64,000 nt of DNA from Veillonella tobetsuensis (GCF_001078375.1 NZ_BBXI01000009.1:362789-426788), one strand, 5' to 3'; counted from the first letter of the stretch, positions 52,104 to 61,913 are shown. Translations and numbers: made by a program. Notes: generated by a model from the letters alone, not told the origin.

Positions 52104-52182
52104 AAACCCACTCCCTATGATATATTCCTTTATTAAAAATCTAATAAAGGAATATATCATAATATGAGTGGGTTTTCTTTTA
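52104..52182. terminator. 72-base long hairpin terminator
   Basis: Two nested stems: outer 10 base pairs (AAACCCACTC 52104-52113 with 52166-52175) and inner 19 base pairs (52117-52135 with 52142-52160), with unpaired bases between them. It is followed by TTTCTTTTATTT. Its length is unusual for a terminator. Confidence 0.75.
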
Positions 52183-52232
52183 TTTATTATTACAAACCTA
52201 ACTAGTACTACACTTGACAACAAAAAGCTAAT

Positions 52233-52298
52233 CTATTACCAATATAGTTATTTACTTATATAGTTTTTTACTAATACAGTTTTTACTAATATACTAGT
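52233..52298. repeat. Four imperfect 16-base tandem direct repeats
   Basis: Consecutive 16-base units such as TATTTACTTATATAGT (52249-52264) and TTTTTACTAATACAGT (52265-52280) occur at 52233, 52249, 52265 and about 52281. The last runs into the mtaD stop codon. The region is AT-rich between convergent genes. Confidence 0.55.
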
Positions 52299-53577
52299 TA
52301 CTGAAATACTCTTGAGCCTTAGTGATTTCTGCGCGAAGTTTTTCTTCATCAATAGTAAGCAATTCTTTGTCTTTCATAAGAACTTTGCCACCTACAATTG
52401 TAGTATTTACATCAGAACTATTAGCTGAATATACAAGTGCAGCTATATCGTTATAACGAGGCATCCAATGCATACCAGATACATCATATAATACGATATC
52501 TGCTCTTTGGCCTACCGCAATTTTACCTAAGTCCTTATATCCAAGCGCTTTTGCGCCTTCTATAGTACCCATATCCCATGCAGCTTGTGCAGGAATCGCC
52601 TTAGGATCGTATAGTCGAGCCTTGTGTAGTGTAGCAGCCAAACGTACTTCTTCAAGCATATCTGCATTATTGTTTGATGCGGAACCATCAGTACCTAGAC
52701 CTACGGTGATACCTTTAGCTATCATTTCAGGAACAGGCGCAATACCACTGGCTAACTTTAAATTAGATTGTGGATTATGAGCTACGGCTACATGATTTTC
52801 AGCCATAATAGCCATATCTTCTTCTGTAACATGTACGCAGTGTGCAGCCAAGGTAGTATTCCAGAACAAACCTAAATCATGCATATGAGCAATTGGTGTT
52901 TTACCTGTTGCTTTAATAACATTCTCCACTTCCCCTTTTGTTTCGGATAAGTGCATATGAATACCGCAATTTAGTTCATGAGATAAAGCAATCACCTTTT
53001 CCATATATGCATCTGGACATGTATAAGGTGCATGTGGTCCTAAAAGGACTTTGATACGATCGTTATCAAATCCATTATAAGTACGGAACAAATCTGCATT
53101 TTCCACAAGAGCTTGATTAGCTGTAGGAGATACACCGGCAAGGCCACGAGATAATACGGCACGAATACCTGTTTCTTTCACTACGTCAGCAGTTGTATCC
53201 ATAAAGAAATACATATCACTAAATGTAGTCGTACCAGAACGTAGCATTTCAGCAATGCCTAGCTGTGTGCCCCATTTAATAAGATCATTATTTAGTTTAG
53301 CCTCTGTTGGCCAAATTGCTGTTTCAAGCCAATCCATAAGTTCTAAATCATCAGCATAGTTACGGAATAATCCCATCGCTATATGCGTATGTGTATTGAC
53401 GAGACCTGGAGCGGCTAGTTGACCTTTTCCATTTAGTATTTCCTTAGCTTGTACAGTTTTTGCTTCTTCTGTAGTTAGAATGGACGTAATGTACCCATTT
53501 TTAATCTCAATAGCATGATTTGTTAATGTTCCTTTATCAGTAAGAACATCTACATTGGTAATTAATAAATCAGACAT
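52294..53577 (-). CDS. mtaD: 5'-methylthioadenosine/S-adenosylhomocysteine deaminase
   Basis: An amidohydrolase (cytosine-deaminase-like TIM barrel) that removes the amino group from adenosyl compounds (MTA, SAH). It has the metal HxH motif in NTHTHIAMG (about 63-71), a third histidine in HMHLSETKGE (about 205), the HCVHVTEEDM histidine (about 238) and the aspartate in GLGTDGSASNN (about 289). Length is 427. The start is 53577, chosen for AAGGAGG; a longer frame lacks a site. It is last in mtnP-mtnA-ahcY-mtaD. Being beside ahcY, SAH is a likely substrate. Confidence 0.9.
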   Translation of the reverse strand: MSDLLITNVDVLTDKGTLTNHAIEIKNGYITSILTTEEAKTVQAKEILNGKGQLAAPGLVNTHTHIAMGLFRNYADDLELMDWLETAIWPTEAKLNNDLIKWGTQLGIAEMLRSGTTTFSDMYFFMDTTADVVKETGIRAVLSRGLAGVSPTANQALVENADLFRTYNGFDNDRIKVLLGPHAPYTCPDAYMEKVIALSHELNCGIHMHLSETKGEVENVIKATGKTPIAHMHDLGLFWNTTLAAHCVHVTEEDMAIMAENHVAVAHNPQSNLKLASGIAPVPEMIAKGITVGLGTDGSASNNNADMLEEVRLAATLHKARLYDPKAIPAQAAWDMGTIEGAKALGYKDLGKIAVGQRADIVLYDVSGMHWMPRYNDIAALVYSANSSDVNTTIVGGKVLMKDKELLTIDEEKLRAEITKAQEYFSN

Positions 53578-53647
53578 TATGCCTCCTTGCATAGGTATAA
53601 CCGAATCCTACTGGACTCGGCTAAAACACTTTGTATTCAAGATTATA

Positions 53648-54892
53648 TTAGTTTACCTTAGTTAAGTAATCGATTTGATCTTGTGTTAACGCATCAAGAT
53701 TATACCCCATGGAGTTTAATTTAAGCTTTGCAATCTCTGCATCTAATTCTTGAGGTAATACGAATACCTTTGGTTCCATGTTTTTACCATTATGTAAAAT
53801 ATGTTCCGCAGCCAATGCTTGCATAGCAAAGGACAAGTCCATAATTTCAGCAGGATGACCATCGCCTGCTGCTAAGTTTACAAGGCGTCCTTCAGCCAAT
53901 ACATACAATTTACGGCCATCAGCCATTGTATAACCTTCAATATTTTGACGCACACGCTCATGGCTTACTGCTAAGTTTTCTAAATCCTGTACGTTAACTT
54001 CACAATCGAAATGACCTGCATTACAAAGGACAGCTTTATCTTTCATTACTTCGTAATGTTCTTTCACGATAACATCTTTACAACCTGTTACTGTACAGAA
54101 GATATCGCCAATTTTAGCAGCCTCTACCATTGGTAATACTTTGAAACCATCAAATACAGCTTCGATAGCTTTAATAGGATCCACCTCTGTTACATATACA
54201 TGTGCACCAAGGCCTTTTGCACGCATAGCAACGCCTTTACCACACCAACCATAACCAGCAACTACGACATTTTTACCTGTGACAGTAAGATTTGTAGTAC
54301 GCATGATGCCATCCCATACAGATTGACCAGTGCCATAGCGATTATCAAACAAGTATTTACAGTTGGAATCATTAACAGCAATCATAGGGAATGTCAATTG
54401 ATTTGCATGTTCTAATGCATAAAGTCGATGTACACCTGTTGTGGTTTCTTCGCTACCACCTAATAAACGTTCTTTAGCATCTTGTCGTGTAGTGTGTAAT
54501 AAGTTTACAAGGTCCCCACCATCATCAATGATGATATGAGGTTTATGATCTAATGCTTTATGGAGGAACATAAAATATTCTTCATCTGTACAATCATACC
54601 ATGCATATACAGTAATACCCATATCTACTAAGCCAGCCGCCACATCATCTTGTGTGGAAAGCGGATTAGAACCTGTAACGATAACATCGGCACCGCCTCG
54701 TTGTAATACAGTTGCTAGATAGGCTGTTTTTGCTTCTAAGTGAACAGATACAACGATGGTTTGACCTTTGAAAGTTTGTTCTTTTTCAAAACGGTCACCT
54801 AGGCTATTCAATGTAGGCATAAAATTAGAAACCCAGTCAATTTTTTTGCGACCTTCCGCAGCTAAATTAATATCTTTAATTAAGGATTGCAT
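53648..54892 (-). CDS. ahcY: Adenosylhomocysteinase (or S-inosylhomocysteine hydrolase)
   Basis: Hydrolyses S-adenosylhomocysteine to homocysteine and adenosine with NAD. The NAD motif GYGWCGKGVAMRAKGLGAHV (about 214-233) is well preserved. Length 414 is like the short archaeal/Thermotoga forms rather than the about 470 of most bacteria. MtaD deaminates SAH, and a short homologue in Methanocaldococcus acts on S-inosylhomocysteine. The adjacency to mtaD makes that a real alternative substrate. AAGGAG lies before the start. Confidence 0.88.
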   Translation of the reverse strand: MQSLIKDINLAAEGRKKIDWVSNFMPTLNSLGDRFEKEQTFKGQTIVVSVHLEAKTAYLATVLQRGGADVIVTGSNPLSTQDDVAAGLVDMGITVYAWYDCTDEEYFMFLHKALDHKPHIIIDDGGDLVNLLHTTRQDAKERLLGGSEETTTGVHRLYALEHANQLTFPMIAVNDSNCKYLFDNRYGTGQSVWDGIMRTTNLTVTGKNVVVAGYGWCGKGVAMRAKGLGAHVYVTEVDPIKAIEAVFDGFKVLPMVEAAKIGDIFCTVTGCKDVIVKEHYEVMKDKAVLCNAGHFDCEVNVQDLENLAVSHERVRQNIEGYTMADGRKLYVLAEGRLVNLAAGDGHPAEIMDLSFAMQALAAEHILHNGKNMEPKVFVLPQELDAEIAKLKLNSMGYNLDALTQDQIDYLTKVN

Positions 54893-54989
54893 ACGTACTC
54901 CTTCATTTATAAATTAATAGATTATATACATGTTGATGAAAGAACTTTCTTTCAAAATCATTAAGTTCTATATAAATCCATTATGAAAG

Positions 54990-56048
54990 CTATTTAGCTT
55001 CAACAACAGATTGTAAACGAGCAATGGACTCTTGATAATCAGGTGTCAATACACCCTCCTCCGTAATGATGGCCGTAACCAACTTATAAGGTGTTATATC
55101 AAAAGCAGGATTTAATACATGAATGCCTGTAGGTGCAGATGGCACGCCTTGGAAAGCTAATACTTCATCATCAGTACGCATTTCAATAGGTATATCCTTA
55201 CCATGTTTAAGAGTAAAATCAAATGTGCTGTAAGGCGCAGCTACATAAAATGGAATATTATGGAATTTTGCAAGCACTGCTAATCCATAGGTACCAATTT
55301 TATTAGCTACATCACCCTGTGTTGTGATGCGGTCCGCACCGACAATAATGGCATCGATTAAGCCTTGTTGCATCGCATAAGCGGCCATATTGTCCGTTTC
55401 TAAGGTAACAGGAATTCCATCCTCATGAAGTTCAAAGGCTGTCAAACGAGCACCTTGCAATAATGGACGTGTTTCATCGGCGTAAACCATTTCCAATTGG
55501 CCTTGTTCATGTAATTTACGAATCACACCTAGTGCAGTACCTAATCCACCTGTTGCCAATGCACCAGCATTACAATGTGTTAAAATTCGTAAATGTTTCT
55601 TACCTTCAAACAACGTTGCCCCATTAATTGCCATTCTTGTATTGAGTTCTACATCCTCTTTATGAATAGAGATAGCCTCTTTTGTGATGCGGTCCACCAC
55701 TTCATTCATAGCGTCAAATTGACCGGCTTTCACAATAGCCATAACGCGATTAACAGCCCAGGCCAAATTAATAGCTGTTGGACGAGTTTCTTTTAACTCT
55801 TCACTCCACTCATAGAAAGCTGAAATTTGTTCAGAAAAAGGAGCTTCTAACCTATTCGCTTCATTAGCAGCTAAAATGAGACCATAACCAGCAGCTACAC
55901 CGATGGCAGGCGCCCCACGTACGCGAAGCATCTTGATAGCCTCTGCAACTTGTCGCCAATCAGTGCAATGAATATATTCAACCTGTGTGGGCAGTTTTGT
56001 TTGATCTAATAAAACGAGTGCATCATTACACCATTCAATATTTTTCAT
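54990..56048 (-). CDS. mtnA: S-methyl-5-thioribose-1-phosphate isomerase
   Basis: Converts methylthioribose-1-phosphate to the ribulose form in salvage of methylthioadenosine. Motifs MLRVRGAPAIGVAAGYG (about 41-57), RILTHCNAGALATGGLGTALG (about 154-174) and GADRITTQGDVANKIGTYG (about 237-255) contain the catalytic cysteine and aspartate of the family. Length 352 is standard. It follows mtnP with GGGAGG. The eIF2B-alpha fold is the parent family. No mtnB, mtnC/E or mtnD is present here, so the later salvage steps must be elsewhere or be a shunt. Confidence 0.93.
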   Translation of the reverse strand: MKNIEWCNDALVLLDQTKLPTQVEYIHCTDWRQVAEAIKMLRVRGAPAIGVAAGYGLILAANEANRLEAPFSEQISAFYEWSEELKETRPTAINLAWAVNRVMAIVKAGQFDAMNEVVDRITKEAISIHKEDVELNTRMAINGATLFEGKKHLRILTHCNAGALATGGLGTALGVIRKLHEQGQLEMVYADETRPLLQGARLTAFELHEDGIPVTLETDNMAAYAMQQGLIDAIIVGADRITTQGDVANKIGTYGLAVLAKFHNIPFYVAAPYSTFDFTLKHGKDIPIEMRTDDEVLAFQGVPSAPTGIHVLNPAFDITPYKLVTAIITEEGVLTPDYQESIARLQSVVEAK

Positions 56049-56091
56049 GAGACCTCCCTCAATATTGTCATATCAAAATTGATAGAATCTC

Positions 56092-56886
56092 TTACAATTT
56101 AAACCCACCATACTCAGCCATACGATGATGTGCTTCATAGTCAGCAGCCATATCAATAGCTTCTATGGTTCCTAAAATGAGAGCTTTCAATTGAGATGCC
56201 ATTTCTCCCATCATTTCTACCACTTCACCATGAGTAAGCGCGTTTTCAGAAATGCCAGCAGCGTAATTAGTAATCATTGAAATTGTGGTATACGCCATTT
56301 CTGCTTCGTTGGCAAGATTAACCTCCGGTACATTCGTCATCCCCACAGTATCCCCACCGAGCATATGGAACATCTTAATTTCTGCAGGTGTTTCAAAACG
56401 AGGGCCTTCCGTACATACATAAGTACCACCATTATGAATGGATAAATTATGTTCTTTACCAACAGTTTCGATGATTTCTCGAAGTTCAGGACAATATGGA
56501 TTTGTTACGTCCAAATGTGCTACTGGACGATCACCACCTTCATAGAATGTAGTAATGCGATTTTTTGTAAAATCAAGAAATTGGTCGGTCAATACAAAAT
56601 GACCAGGCTCGAAATTCTTATTTAAAGATCCTACAGCAGTTGTAGAAATAATAAATTTAACACCTAGTTTTTTTAATCCCCAAATATTGGCACGATAATT
56701 AATTTTATGTGGAGGAATCGTATGGTCTTTACCATGACGAGCCACGAAAATTACAGTTTTACCTTTATATGTACCTTGTACATAATCAATTTCTCCATAA
56801 GGAGTCATCAAAGATTCTTCATGAATATTTTCAAAGATGGACGGATCATATACACCAGTTCCACCAATAACACCGATTGCACTCAT
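56092..56886 (-). CDS. mtnP: S-methyl-5'-thioadenosine phosphorylase
   Basis: Cleaves methylthioadenosine to adenine and methylthioribose-1-phosphate. The phosphate motif VARHGKDHTIPPHKINYRAN (about 49-68), TTAVGSLN and GTYVCTEGPRFETPAE (about 155-170) and the nucleoside-binding GMTNVPEVNLANEAEMAY are intact. Length 264 is typical of the archaeal-like trimeric group. Substrate (MTA versus inosine/guanosine) is supported by neighbouring mtnA. It is first in mtnP-mtnA-ahcY-mtaD, AGGAGG precedes the ATG. Confidence 0.92.
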   Translation of the reverse strand: MSAIGVIGGTGVYDPSIFENIHEESLMTPYGEIDYVQGTYKGKTVIFVARHGKDHTIPPHKINYRANIWGLKKLGVKFIISTTAVGSLNKNFEPGHFVLTDQFLDFTKNRITTFYEGGDRPVAHLDVTNPYCPELREIIETVGKEHNLSIHNGGTYVCTEGPRFETPAEIKMFHMLGGDTVGMTNVPEVNLANEAEMAYTTISMITNYAAGISENALTHGEVVEMMGEMASQLKALILGTIEAIDMAADYEAHHRMAEYGGFKL

Positions 56887-56940
56887 AGTTGCCTCCTATT
56901 AAAAATACTCTATCAATATATTTTCTCATATAATAAGAAA

Positions 56941-56970
56941 ACAGGCTATAGGAAAAAGCCTATAACCTGT
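56941..56970 (-). terminator. Terminator after hslO
   Basis: ACAGGCTATAGG (56941-56952) pairs with CCTATAACCTGT (56959-56970) apart from one mismatch; on the - strand a T-rich tail follows (GTTTTCTTA). It lies about 70 bases downstream of hslO and before mtnP. Confidence 0.7.
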
Positions 56971-57036
56971 ATATTTTATAGATAATTAACTAATTATAGT
57001 CATTTTACCTATCAATCATAAATATTTAGATAAATC

Positions 57037-57915
57037 TTATTGAATTAAACCTTTAGGCGCAAACATATCTTCTAATTCTTCTCTTGAAAAATGATATTTC
57101 TCATTGCAATAATGACATACGAGCTCTGTCGTTTCATCCTCAAGAAGTGCTTTTTTATCGTCTTCACGTAATGTCATAAGCACACCTGCAAAGCGATCAC
57201 GGCTACATCGACATTTGAAAGATATAGGCTCATTATACACTTCATTAACGGTAAGGCCATCTAACACCTTTTCTACTAGGCCCTTACCATCTGGATAAGC
57301 CTTTAAATATTCTGTAACAGGACCCAACTCATTGATGTTCGTTTCCACCATAGCTAAGGCTTCATCGGTAGCATCTGGTAATGCTTGTACGATAAATCCA
57401 CCAGCTACAACAGTATGATAATCAGGATCTACAAGAACACCTAAACTAATAGTAGATGGCACCTGTTCAGATGTGTAGAGATAATACGCTAAATCCTCTG
57501 CTACTTCACCACTTTGAATAGGACTTGTAGATGTATAATCTTGTGCCAATTGGGTAAAACGCGTAACTTGTACTTCACCATTATGACCAACGGCAGCGCC
57601 CACATCAAGTTTGCCAGCATGCTTTAAAGGTACATCCACATGTGGCTCATCTACATAGCCACGAACTGTATTATCGGAAAATGCATCTACATGTACAACA
57701 CCTAGTGGACCATCACCTTTAATACGAAGACTTACATTTTCATGGTTTTTAAAATCACCTGCTAATAATATAGCACCTGTCATAGCACGACCTAATGCAG
57801 CTGTTGCTACAGGCCATAAATCGTGACGTACACGCGCTGTTTCAACTGTATCTGTTGTAACAGCAATAGACATACGTACACCTTCTCTGGTAGTAAAACG
57901 TTTTATATAATCCAT
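57037..57915 (-). CDS. hslO: Redox-regulated chaperone Hsp33
   Basis: A chaperone activated by disulfide formation under oxidative stress. The C-terminal zinc site CRC (in SFKCRCSRDRF) plus CHYC (in VCHYCNEKYHF) gives the CxC-x(n)-CxxC pattern, about residues 236-272. The N-terminal domain starts DYIKRFTTREGVRMSIAVTT. Length is 292. It has its own promoter (57974-58003). Oxidation sensing fits a tpx/PoxB organism. Confidence 0.95.
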   Translation of the reverse strand: MDYIKRFTTREGVRMSIAVTTDTVETARVRHDLWPVATAALGRAMTGAILLAGDFKNHENVSLRIKGDGPLGVVHVDAFSDNTVRGYVDEPHVDVPLKHAGKLDVGAAVGHNGEVQVTRFTQLAQDYTSTSPIQSGEVAEDLAYYLYTSEQVPSTISLGVLVDPDYHTVVAGGFIVQALPDATDEALAMVETNINELGPVTEYLKAYPDGKGLVEKVLDGLTVNEVYNEPISFKCRCSRDRFAGVLMTLREDDKKALLEDETTELVCHYCNEKYHFSREELEDMFAPKGLIQ

Positions 57916-57973
57916 GCTATCATTCCTTATTTATACTTATTTAATTAAAATCATACTTTCAATACTGGTATAT

Positions 57974-58003
57974 AGTATATCATGATATATTTATATTTTT
58001 CAA
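57974..58003 (-). promoter_or_regulatory. hslO promoter
   Basis: On the - strand: TTGAAA (57998-58003), an 18-base spacer ending in TGA, and TATACT (57974-57979); extended -10. Confidence 0.7.
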
Positions 58004-58032
58004 TTATAGAGAATATATGTTCGTCTAGCTAT

Positions 58033-58068
58033 TTATTACATCAAAAGAACATATTTTCGATGTAATAA
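58033..58068 (-). repeat. Second hairpin downstream of the rib operon
   Basis: TTATTACATC (58033-58042) and GATGTAATAA (58059-58068) with a 16-base loop. It sits immediately after the main rib terminator, giving two hairpins in tandem. It may be a back-up terminator. Confidence 0.5.
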
Positions 58069-58100
58069 AAACACTCAGTACCATAAGATACTGAGTGTTT
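58067..58100 (-). terminator. Terminator of the rib operon
   Basis: A 12-base-pair stem (AAACACTCAGTA 58069-58080 with 58089-58100) and an 8-base loop; on the - strand followed by TTTTTTATT. About 13 bases after ribH. Confidence 0.88.
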
Positions 58101-58112
58101 ATTATGCAACTG

Positions 58113-58574
58113 TTAGATTTGATCAATAAGGTTAACCATTTCGATTGCACCCATAGCACAATCGTAACCTTTATTACCCGCTTTAGTGCCAGCACGTTCA
58201 ATAGCTTGTTCAATATTTTCAGTTGTTACTACACCAAACATAACGGGAATACCTGTTTCTAAAGAAACATGAGCAATACCTTTAGCTACTTCATTACAAA
58301 CATAATCATAATGTGTAGTGGCACCGCGAATAACTGCACCTACGCAGATTACTGCATCATAACGACCTGTTAAAGCTACTTTTTTAGCAATTAAAGGAAT
58401 TTCATATGCACCAGGAACCCAAATTACTGTGATATCCTCTTGTTTAACATCATGACGCAATAAACAATCTTCTGCGCCACCAATTAATTTAGATGTAATG
58501 AACTCATTAAAACGAGAACCGATAATAGCAAATTTTTTACCAGTACCAACCAAATTACCTTCTTGAACCATCAT
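58113..58574 (-). CDS. ribH: 6,7-dimethyl-8-ribityllumazine synthase
   Basis: Condenses 5-amino-6-ribitylaminouracil with dihydroxybutanone phosphate. The motifs [44 protein letters not shown] (about 82-101) and [15 protein letters not shown] are intact, with the catalytic histidine in TTHYD. Length 153. AGGAGG precedes the ATG. It is the last gene of ribD-ribE-ribBA-ribH. Confidence 0.96.
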   Translation of the reverse strand: MMVQEGNLVGTGKKFAIIGSRFNEFITSKLIGGAEDCLLRHDVKQEDITVIWVPGAYEIPLIAKKVALTGRYDAVICVGAVIRGATTHYDYVCNEVAKGIAHVSLETGIPVMFGVVTTENIEQAIERAGTKAGNKGYDCAMGAIEMVNLIDQI

Positions 58575-58627
58575 GTTATAGCCTCCTATGAATGATTAGT
58601 TTATATATCTAAGTTAGTAAAGAAAAA

Positions 58628-59830
58628 TTAGTCTTCTAACATATGACCCATTTTTTCTTCTTTTGTTTTTAAATAACCTGCATTAAATTTATTAGCTGCA
58701 ATAATGAGGGGTACACGATTGTGTACATCAATCCCCCAATGCTCTAAACCGTGACGTTTTTCAGGATTATTCGTCAATAAACGAATACTCTTGATGCCTA
58801 AGAATCGAATAATTTGAGCTGCTAATGAATATTCGCGCATATCTGCAGGGAAACCTAGTTGTTCATTAGCTTCTACGGTATCAAGACCTTGTTCCTGTAA
58901 TGCATAGGCTTTAATTTTATTGGTTAAGCCAATACCACGACCTTCTTGACGCATATAGACTACAACGCCTTTGCCTTCTTTTTCGATGGCCCGCAATGCA
59001 TGATCTAATTGTTCACCACAATCGCAGCGTTTAGATCCAAACACATCACCAGTTAAACATTCAGAGTGGATACGTACAAGTACATCATCACAATCTTGTA
59101 CATCGCCTTTAACAATAGCTAAATGTTCTTTATGATCTAAGTCATTTTTAAATACGAAAATATTAAAGTCACCAAATTTAGTAGGCAATTTAGAACAAGC
59201 CCCTAATTCAACCATATCTTCATGCTGTTTACGATATTCAATAAGTTCCGCAACAGAAGCGATTTTTAAATCATGTTCCTTGGCGAATTCTACCAAATCC
59301 GGTAAACGTGCCATGTCGCCATCATCTTTAGTAATTTCACAAATAACAGCAGCTTCTTTCAGACCTGCAAGACGACAGAGATCTACGGATGCCTCTGTAT
59401 GACCTTGGCGCACAAGAACGCCACCTTCTTTATATACTAATGGGAATACGTGACCAGGGCGGCGGAAATCTGCAGGTTTTGCATTTGGATCCAATAATTT
59501 TTGAATTGTGTAAGCTCGTTCTGCTGGGGATACACCTGTTGTGGTATCTACATGGTCAACGGTAACAGTAAAGGCTGTTTCATGGTTATCCGTATTCTTC
59601 GTAACCATTACAGGGATGCCAAGACGCTCTAAATCCTCTCGTTTCATCGGTGTACATACGATACCACGAGCATATTTAACAAAGAAATTAATGTTTTCTT
59701 GATTAGCAAATTCTGCAGCAATGATTAAATCTCCTTCGTTTTCGCGACTTTCATCATCAACAATGATAACAGGTTTGCCAATTTTCATATCTTGAAGAAC
59801 TTCTTCAATGGTGTTTAATGTATAATTCAT
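58628..59830 (-). CDS. ribBA: Bifunctional 3,4-dihydroxybutanone-4-phosphate synthase / GTP cyclohydrolase II
   Basis: The N-terminal RibB domain (about 1-205) has [19 protein letters not shown] and the [20 protein letters not shown] motif with acidic and histidine ligands. The C-terminal RibA domain (about 206-400) has the zinc cysteines in [20 protein letters not shown] and RQEGRGIGL. Length 400 is right for the fusion. Thus one protein supplies both precursors. GGAGG precedes the ATG. It lies between ribE and ribH. Confidence 0.96.
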   Translation of the reverse strand: MNYTLNTIEEVLQDMKIGKPVIIVDDESRENEGDLIIAAEFANQENINFFVKYARGIVCTPMKREDLERLGIPVMVTKNTDNHETAFTVTVDHVDTTTGVSPAERAYTIQKLLDPNAKPADFRRPGHVFPLVYKEGGVLVRQGHTEASVDLCRLAGLKEAAVICEITKDDGDMARLPDLVEFAKEHDLKIASVAELIEYRKQHEDMVELGACSKLPTKFGDFNIFVFKNDLDHKEHLAIVKGDVQDCDDVLVRIHSECLTGDVFGSKRCDCGEQLDHALRAIEKEGKGVVVYMRQEGRGIGLTNKIKAYALQEQGLDTVEANEQLGFPADMREYSLAAQIIRFLGIKSIRLLTNNPEKRHGLEHWGIDVHNRVPLIIAANKFNAGYLKTKEEKMGHMLED

Positions 59831-59847
59831 GGAGACAACTCCTCCTT

Positions 59848-60504
59848 TTACATAAATCCATTCTCTACTAATAGAGATTCCATAGATTTTTGGGACTTAC
59901 TTGTATGTGTAGGTGCATCTAATGTCATAAAATGACGAATATAACGGCCTGTAATATCTGTTTCTAAATTTACCTCTGTACCAATCGACGCATGACCTAG
60001 CACTGTTTCACTCAGTGTATGCGGAATAATAGATACAGAAAAGGTCGATTCTGTTCTCTCCATAATCGTTAAGCTAATACCATCGATTGTAATGGATCCC
60101 TTATAAATAACGTAATCCATAATCGATTTTGGAGTAGAAATAGTGAAAACAATGGCATTATCTGTTCGTTTCATATTGACGATGCGACCTGTACCATCCA
60201 CATGACCAGCTACAATATGTCCACCAAATCTGCCATTAGCAGCCATAGCACGTTCTAGATTAACTGGCTGATTCACCTTTAAATTTGTGAAAGTGGTCAT
60301 ACTAATGGATTCAGGCATAACATCGGCTGTAAATTGATAATTTCCAATCGTTGTAACAGTTAAACAAACACCATTAACCGCTACAGAATCGCCAATTTTT
60401 AAATCGTCAAAAATTGTATTGCCATCGATCGTCAATAATAAGGATTGGGCACCCTTTTTAACGCTTACTATTTTGCCAACTTCTTCAACGATGCCTGTAA
60501 ACAT
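59848..60504 (-). CDS. ribE: Riboflavin synthase, alpha chain
   Basis: Dismutates two lumazines to riboflavin. It is built of two related lumazine-binding repeats: [12 protein letters not shown] at the start and the paired [14 protein letters not shown] (about 38-51) and [13 protein letters not shown] (about 137-149). Length 218 residues. Its start overlaps ribD by 20 bases. It is second in the operon. Confidence 0.95.
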   Translation of the reverse strand: MFTGIVEEVGKIVSVKKGAQSLLLTIDGNTIFDDLKIGDSVAVNGVCLTVTTIGNYQFTADVMPESISMTTFTNLKVNQPVNLERAMAANGRFGGHIVAGHVDGTGRIVNMKRTDNAIVFTISTPKSIMDYVIYKGSITIDGISLTIMERTESTFSVSIIPHTLSETVLGHASIGTEVNLETDITGRYIRHFMTLDAPTHTSKSQKSMESLLVENGFM

Positions 60505-61705
60505 AAGAGCCCTCCCTTCCTAAACGATAGGATTCTATACGAATATTATTATCTAGTATTCGCGAACTAGCAAATTCGAGTGTAGGCGCCTCATGTAATG
60601 TAGCAAAACCGGTACCACCTACAGCAGCTGTACTATTCGTGCCCCCTATGACAAGATTGCCTATATAGGTAACAATTTTATCAAAGGCCAACGATTCAAC
60701 AAAGGAACTGATAATGGTGGAACCACCTTCAACAAGCACTGATGTGTATTCTTGTTCCCCAAGATGTTCCAAACACGCTTGAATATCTATCTTCTTAATA
60801 TCTATAGCTACATCAGTGGTACGTCCTTGACGCACCGATTTTGTTGGGAGTTCTTCTACAATCGCTCCAACATTAGCCAAAGCAATTCTACGCTGCTCTG
60901 GACAACCTTTCGCTACATAAATGATAACCTTACGATTTGGTATCGTAAATACCTTTGCATCCGTTGGCGTACGCCCCTGACTATCCAGAATAATAATATC
61001 TGGCTGATGCACCTCTAATGTATTATCTATCGAGACATCGTGTCTGTTGATAAGTGCTTCATATAATTCATCTCTAGTGAGCCTACAATTAAGCAATGGA
61101 TCATCAGCCAAGATGGTACCAATACCAACAAGCATCGCATCATGAGACGCTCGCAATATATGTCCGTCCTTACGGGAACTTTCATTCGTAATCCATTGAG
61201 ATTGACCTGTGAAAGTAGCAATTTTACCATCTAGGGACATAGCACTTTTTATGGTTACAAACGGTTTATGTGTTTGAATAAATGTAAAGAAATGTTCATT
61301 CAACTGAATACATTCATCCACACATACATCTGTAGTTACCTCTATACCTGCCTCAGTAAGAATTTGAATGCCCTTACCAGCCACTAGTGGATTTGGATCG
61401 GTACTACCAATCACAACGCGAGCAATACCAGATTCTACGACACGCTTAGCACATGGCGGAGTCTTTCCATAATGAGCACAAGGCTCAAGGGTTACATATA
61501 AGGTAGCTCCCCTAGCATTGTCTCCCGCAACATCTAAAGCATGCACTTCCGCATGGGCCTCACCAGCCTTATGGTGATACCCTTCGCCCACTATTGTATT
61601 ATTTTTTACTACGACGGCACCAACCAAAGGATTTGGCGATGTATGTCCAGTTGCCATTTTCGCTAGAGAAATGGCACGCTTCATATATAATTCGTCGTTC
61701 ATCAT
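60485..61705 (-). CDS. ribD: Bifunctional riboflavin deaminase/reductase
   Basis: N-terminal cytidine-deaminase-like domain (about 1-145) with HAEVHALDVA and the zinc motif EPCAHYGKTPPCAKRVV, then a DHFR-like reductase (about 150-400) with KSAMSLDGKIATFTGQSQW. It carries the second and third steps of the pyrimidine branch. Length is 406, longer than many (about 360). ATG 61705 is chosen because GAGG stands 5 bases before it. It is first behind the FMN riboswitch. Confidence 0.95.
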   Translation of the reverse strand: MMNDELYMKRAISLAKMATGHTSPNPLVGAVVVKNNTIVGEGYHHKAGEAHAEVHALDVAGDNARGATLYVTLEPCAHYGKTPPCAKRVVESGIARVVIGSTDPNPLVAGKGIQILTEAGIEVTTDVCVDECIQLNEHFFTFIQTHKPFVTIKSAMSLDGKIATFTGQSQWITNESSRKDGHILRASHDAMLVGIGTILADDPLLNCRLTRDELYEALINRHDVSIDNTLEVHQPDIIILDSQGRTPTDAKVFTIPNRKVIIYVAKGCPEQRRIALANVGAIVEELPTKSVRQGRTTDVAIDIKKIDIQACLEHLGEQEYTSVLVEGGSTIISSFVESLAFDKIVTYIGNLVIGGTNSTAAVGGTGFATLHEAPTLEFASSRILDNNIRIESYRLGREGSYVYRHR

Positions 61706-61713
61706 AATACCTC

Positions 61714-61743
61714 AATAAAAAAAGGACTACATACATAGTCCTT
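61714..61743 (-). terminator. Terminator of the FMN riboswitch
   Basis: On the - strand AAGGACTA (61736-61743) pairs with TAGTCCTT (61722-61729), followed by TTTTTTT and then the ribD ribosome site. This is the off position of the switch. Confidence 0.85.
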
Positions 61744-61783
61744 GGGTCATCATATATACACATACAAAATATATGTGCTATTG

Positions 61784-61890
61784 TCTTTTCTCATCCAGAC
61801 TCTACTGTCGGTATCGGAATTGCACCGATTCATGCCATATGGCTCGCGGACTATAACCGCCGGTAAGGAATTTCACCTATCCCCAAAGAC
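61784..61890 (-). promoter_or_regulatory. FMN riboswitch (RFN element)
   Basis: On the - strand the conserved RFN blocks read in order: GGGGATAGGTGAAATTCC, TACCGGCGGT, TAGTCCGCGAGCC, GGTGCAATTCCG, ATACCGACAGTA and GAGTCTGGATGAGAAAAG. It precedes ribD with a terminator in between, and a 17-base promoter just upstream. FMN binding should favour the terminator. Coverage of all blocks makes this certain. Confidence 0.95.
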
Positions 61891-61913
61891 TTATCATATT
61901 AATTTATATGTTT

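Noticed and set aside
58025..58213. 62-codon frame near ribH
   Set aside because: It overlaps ribH in another frame and includes the rib terminator.
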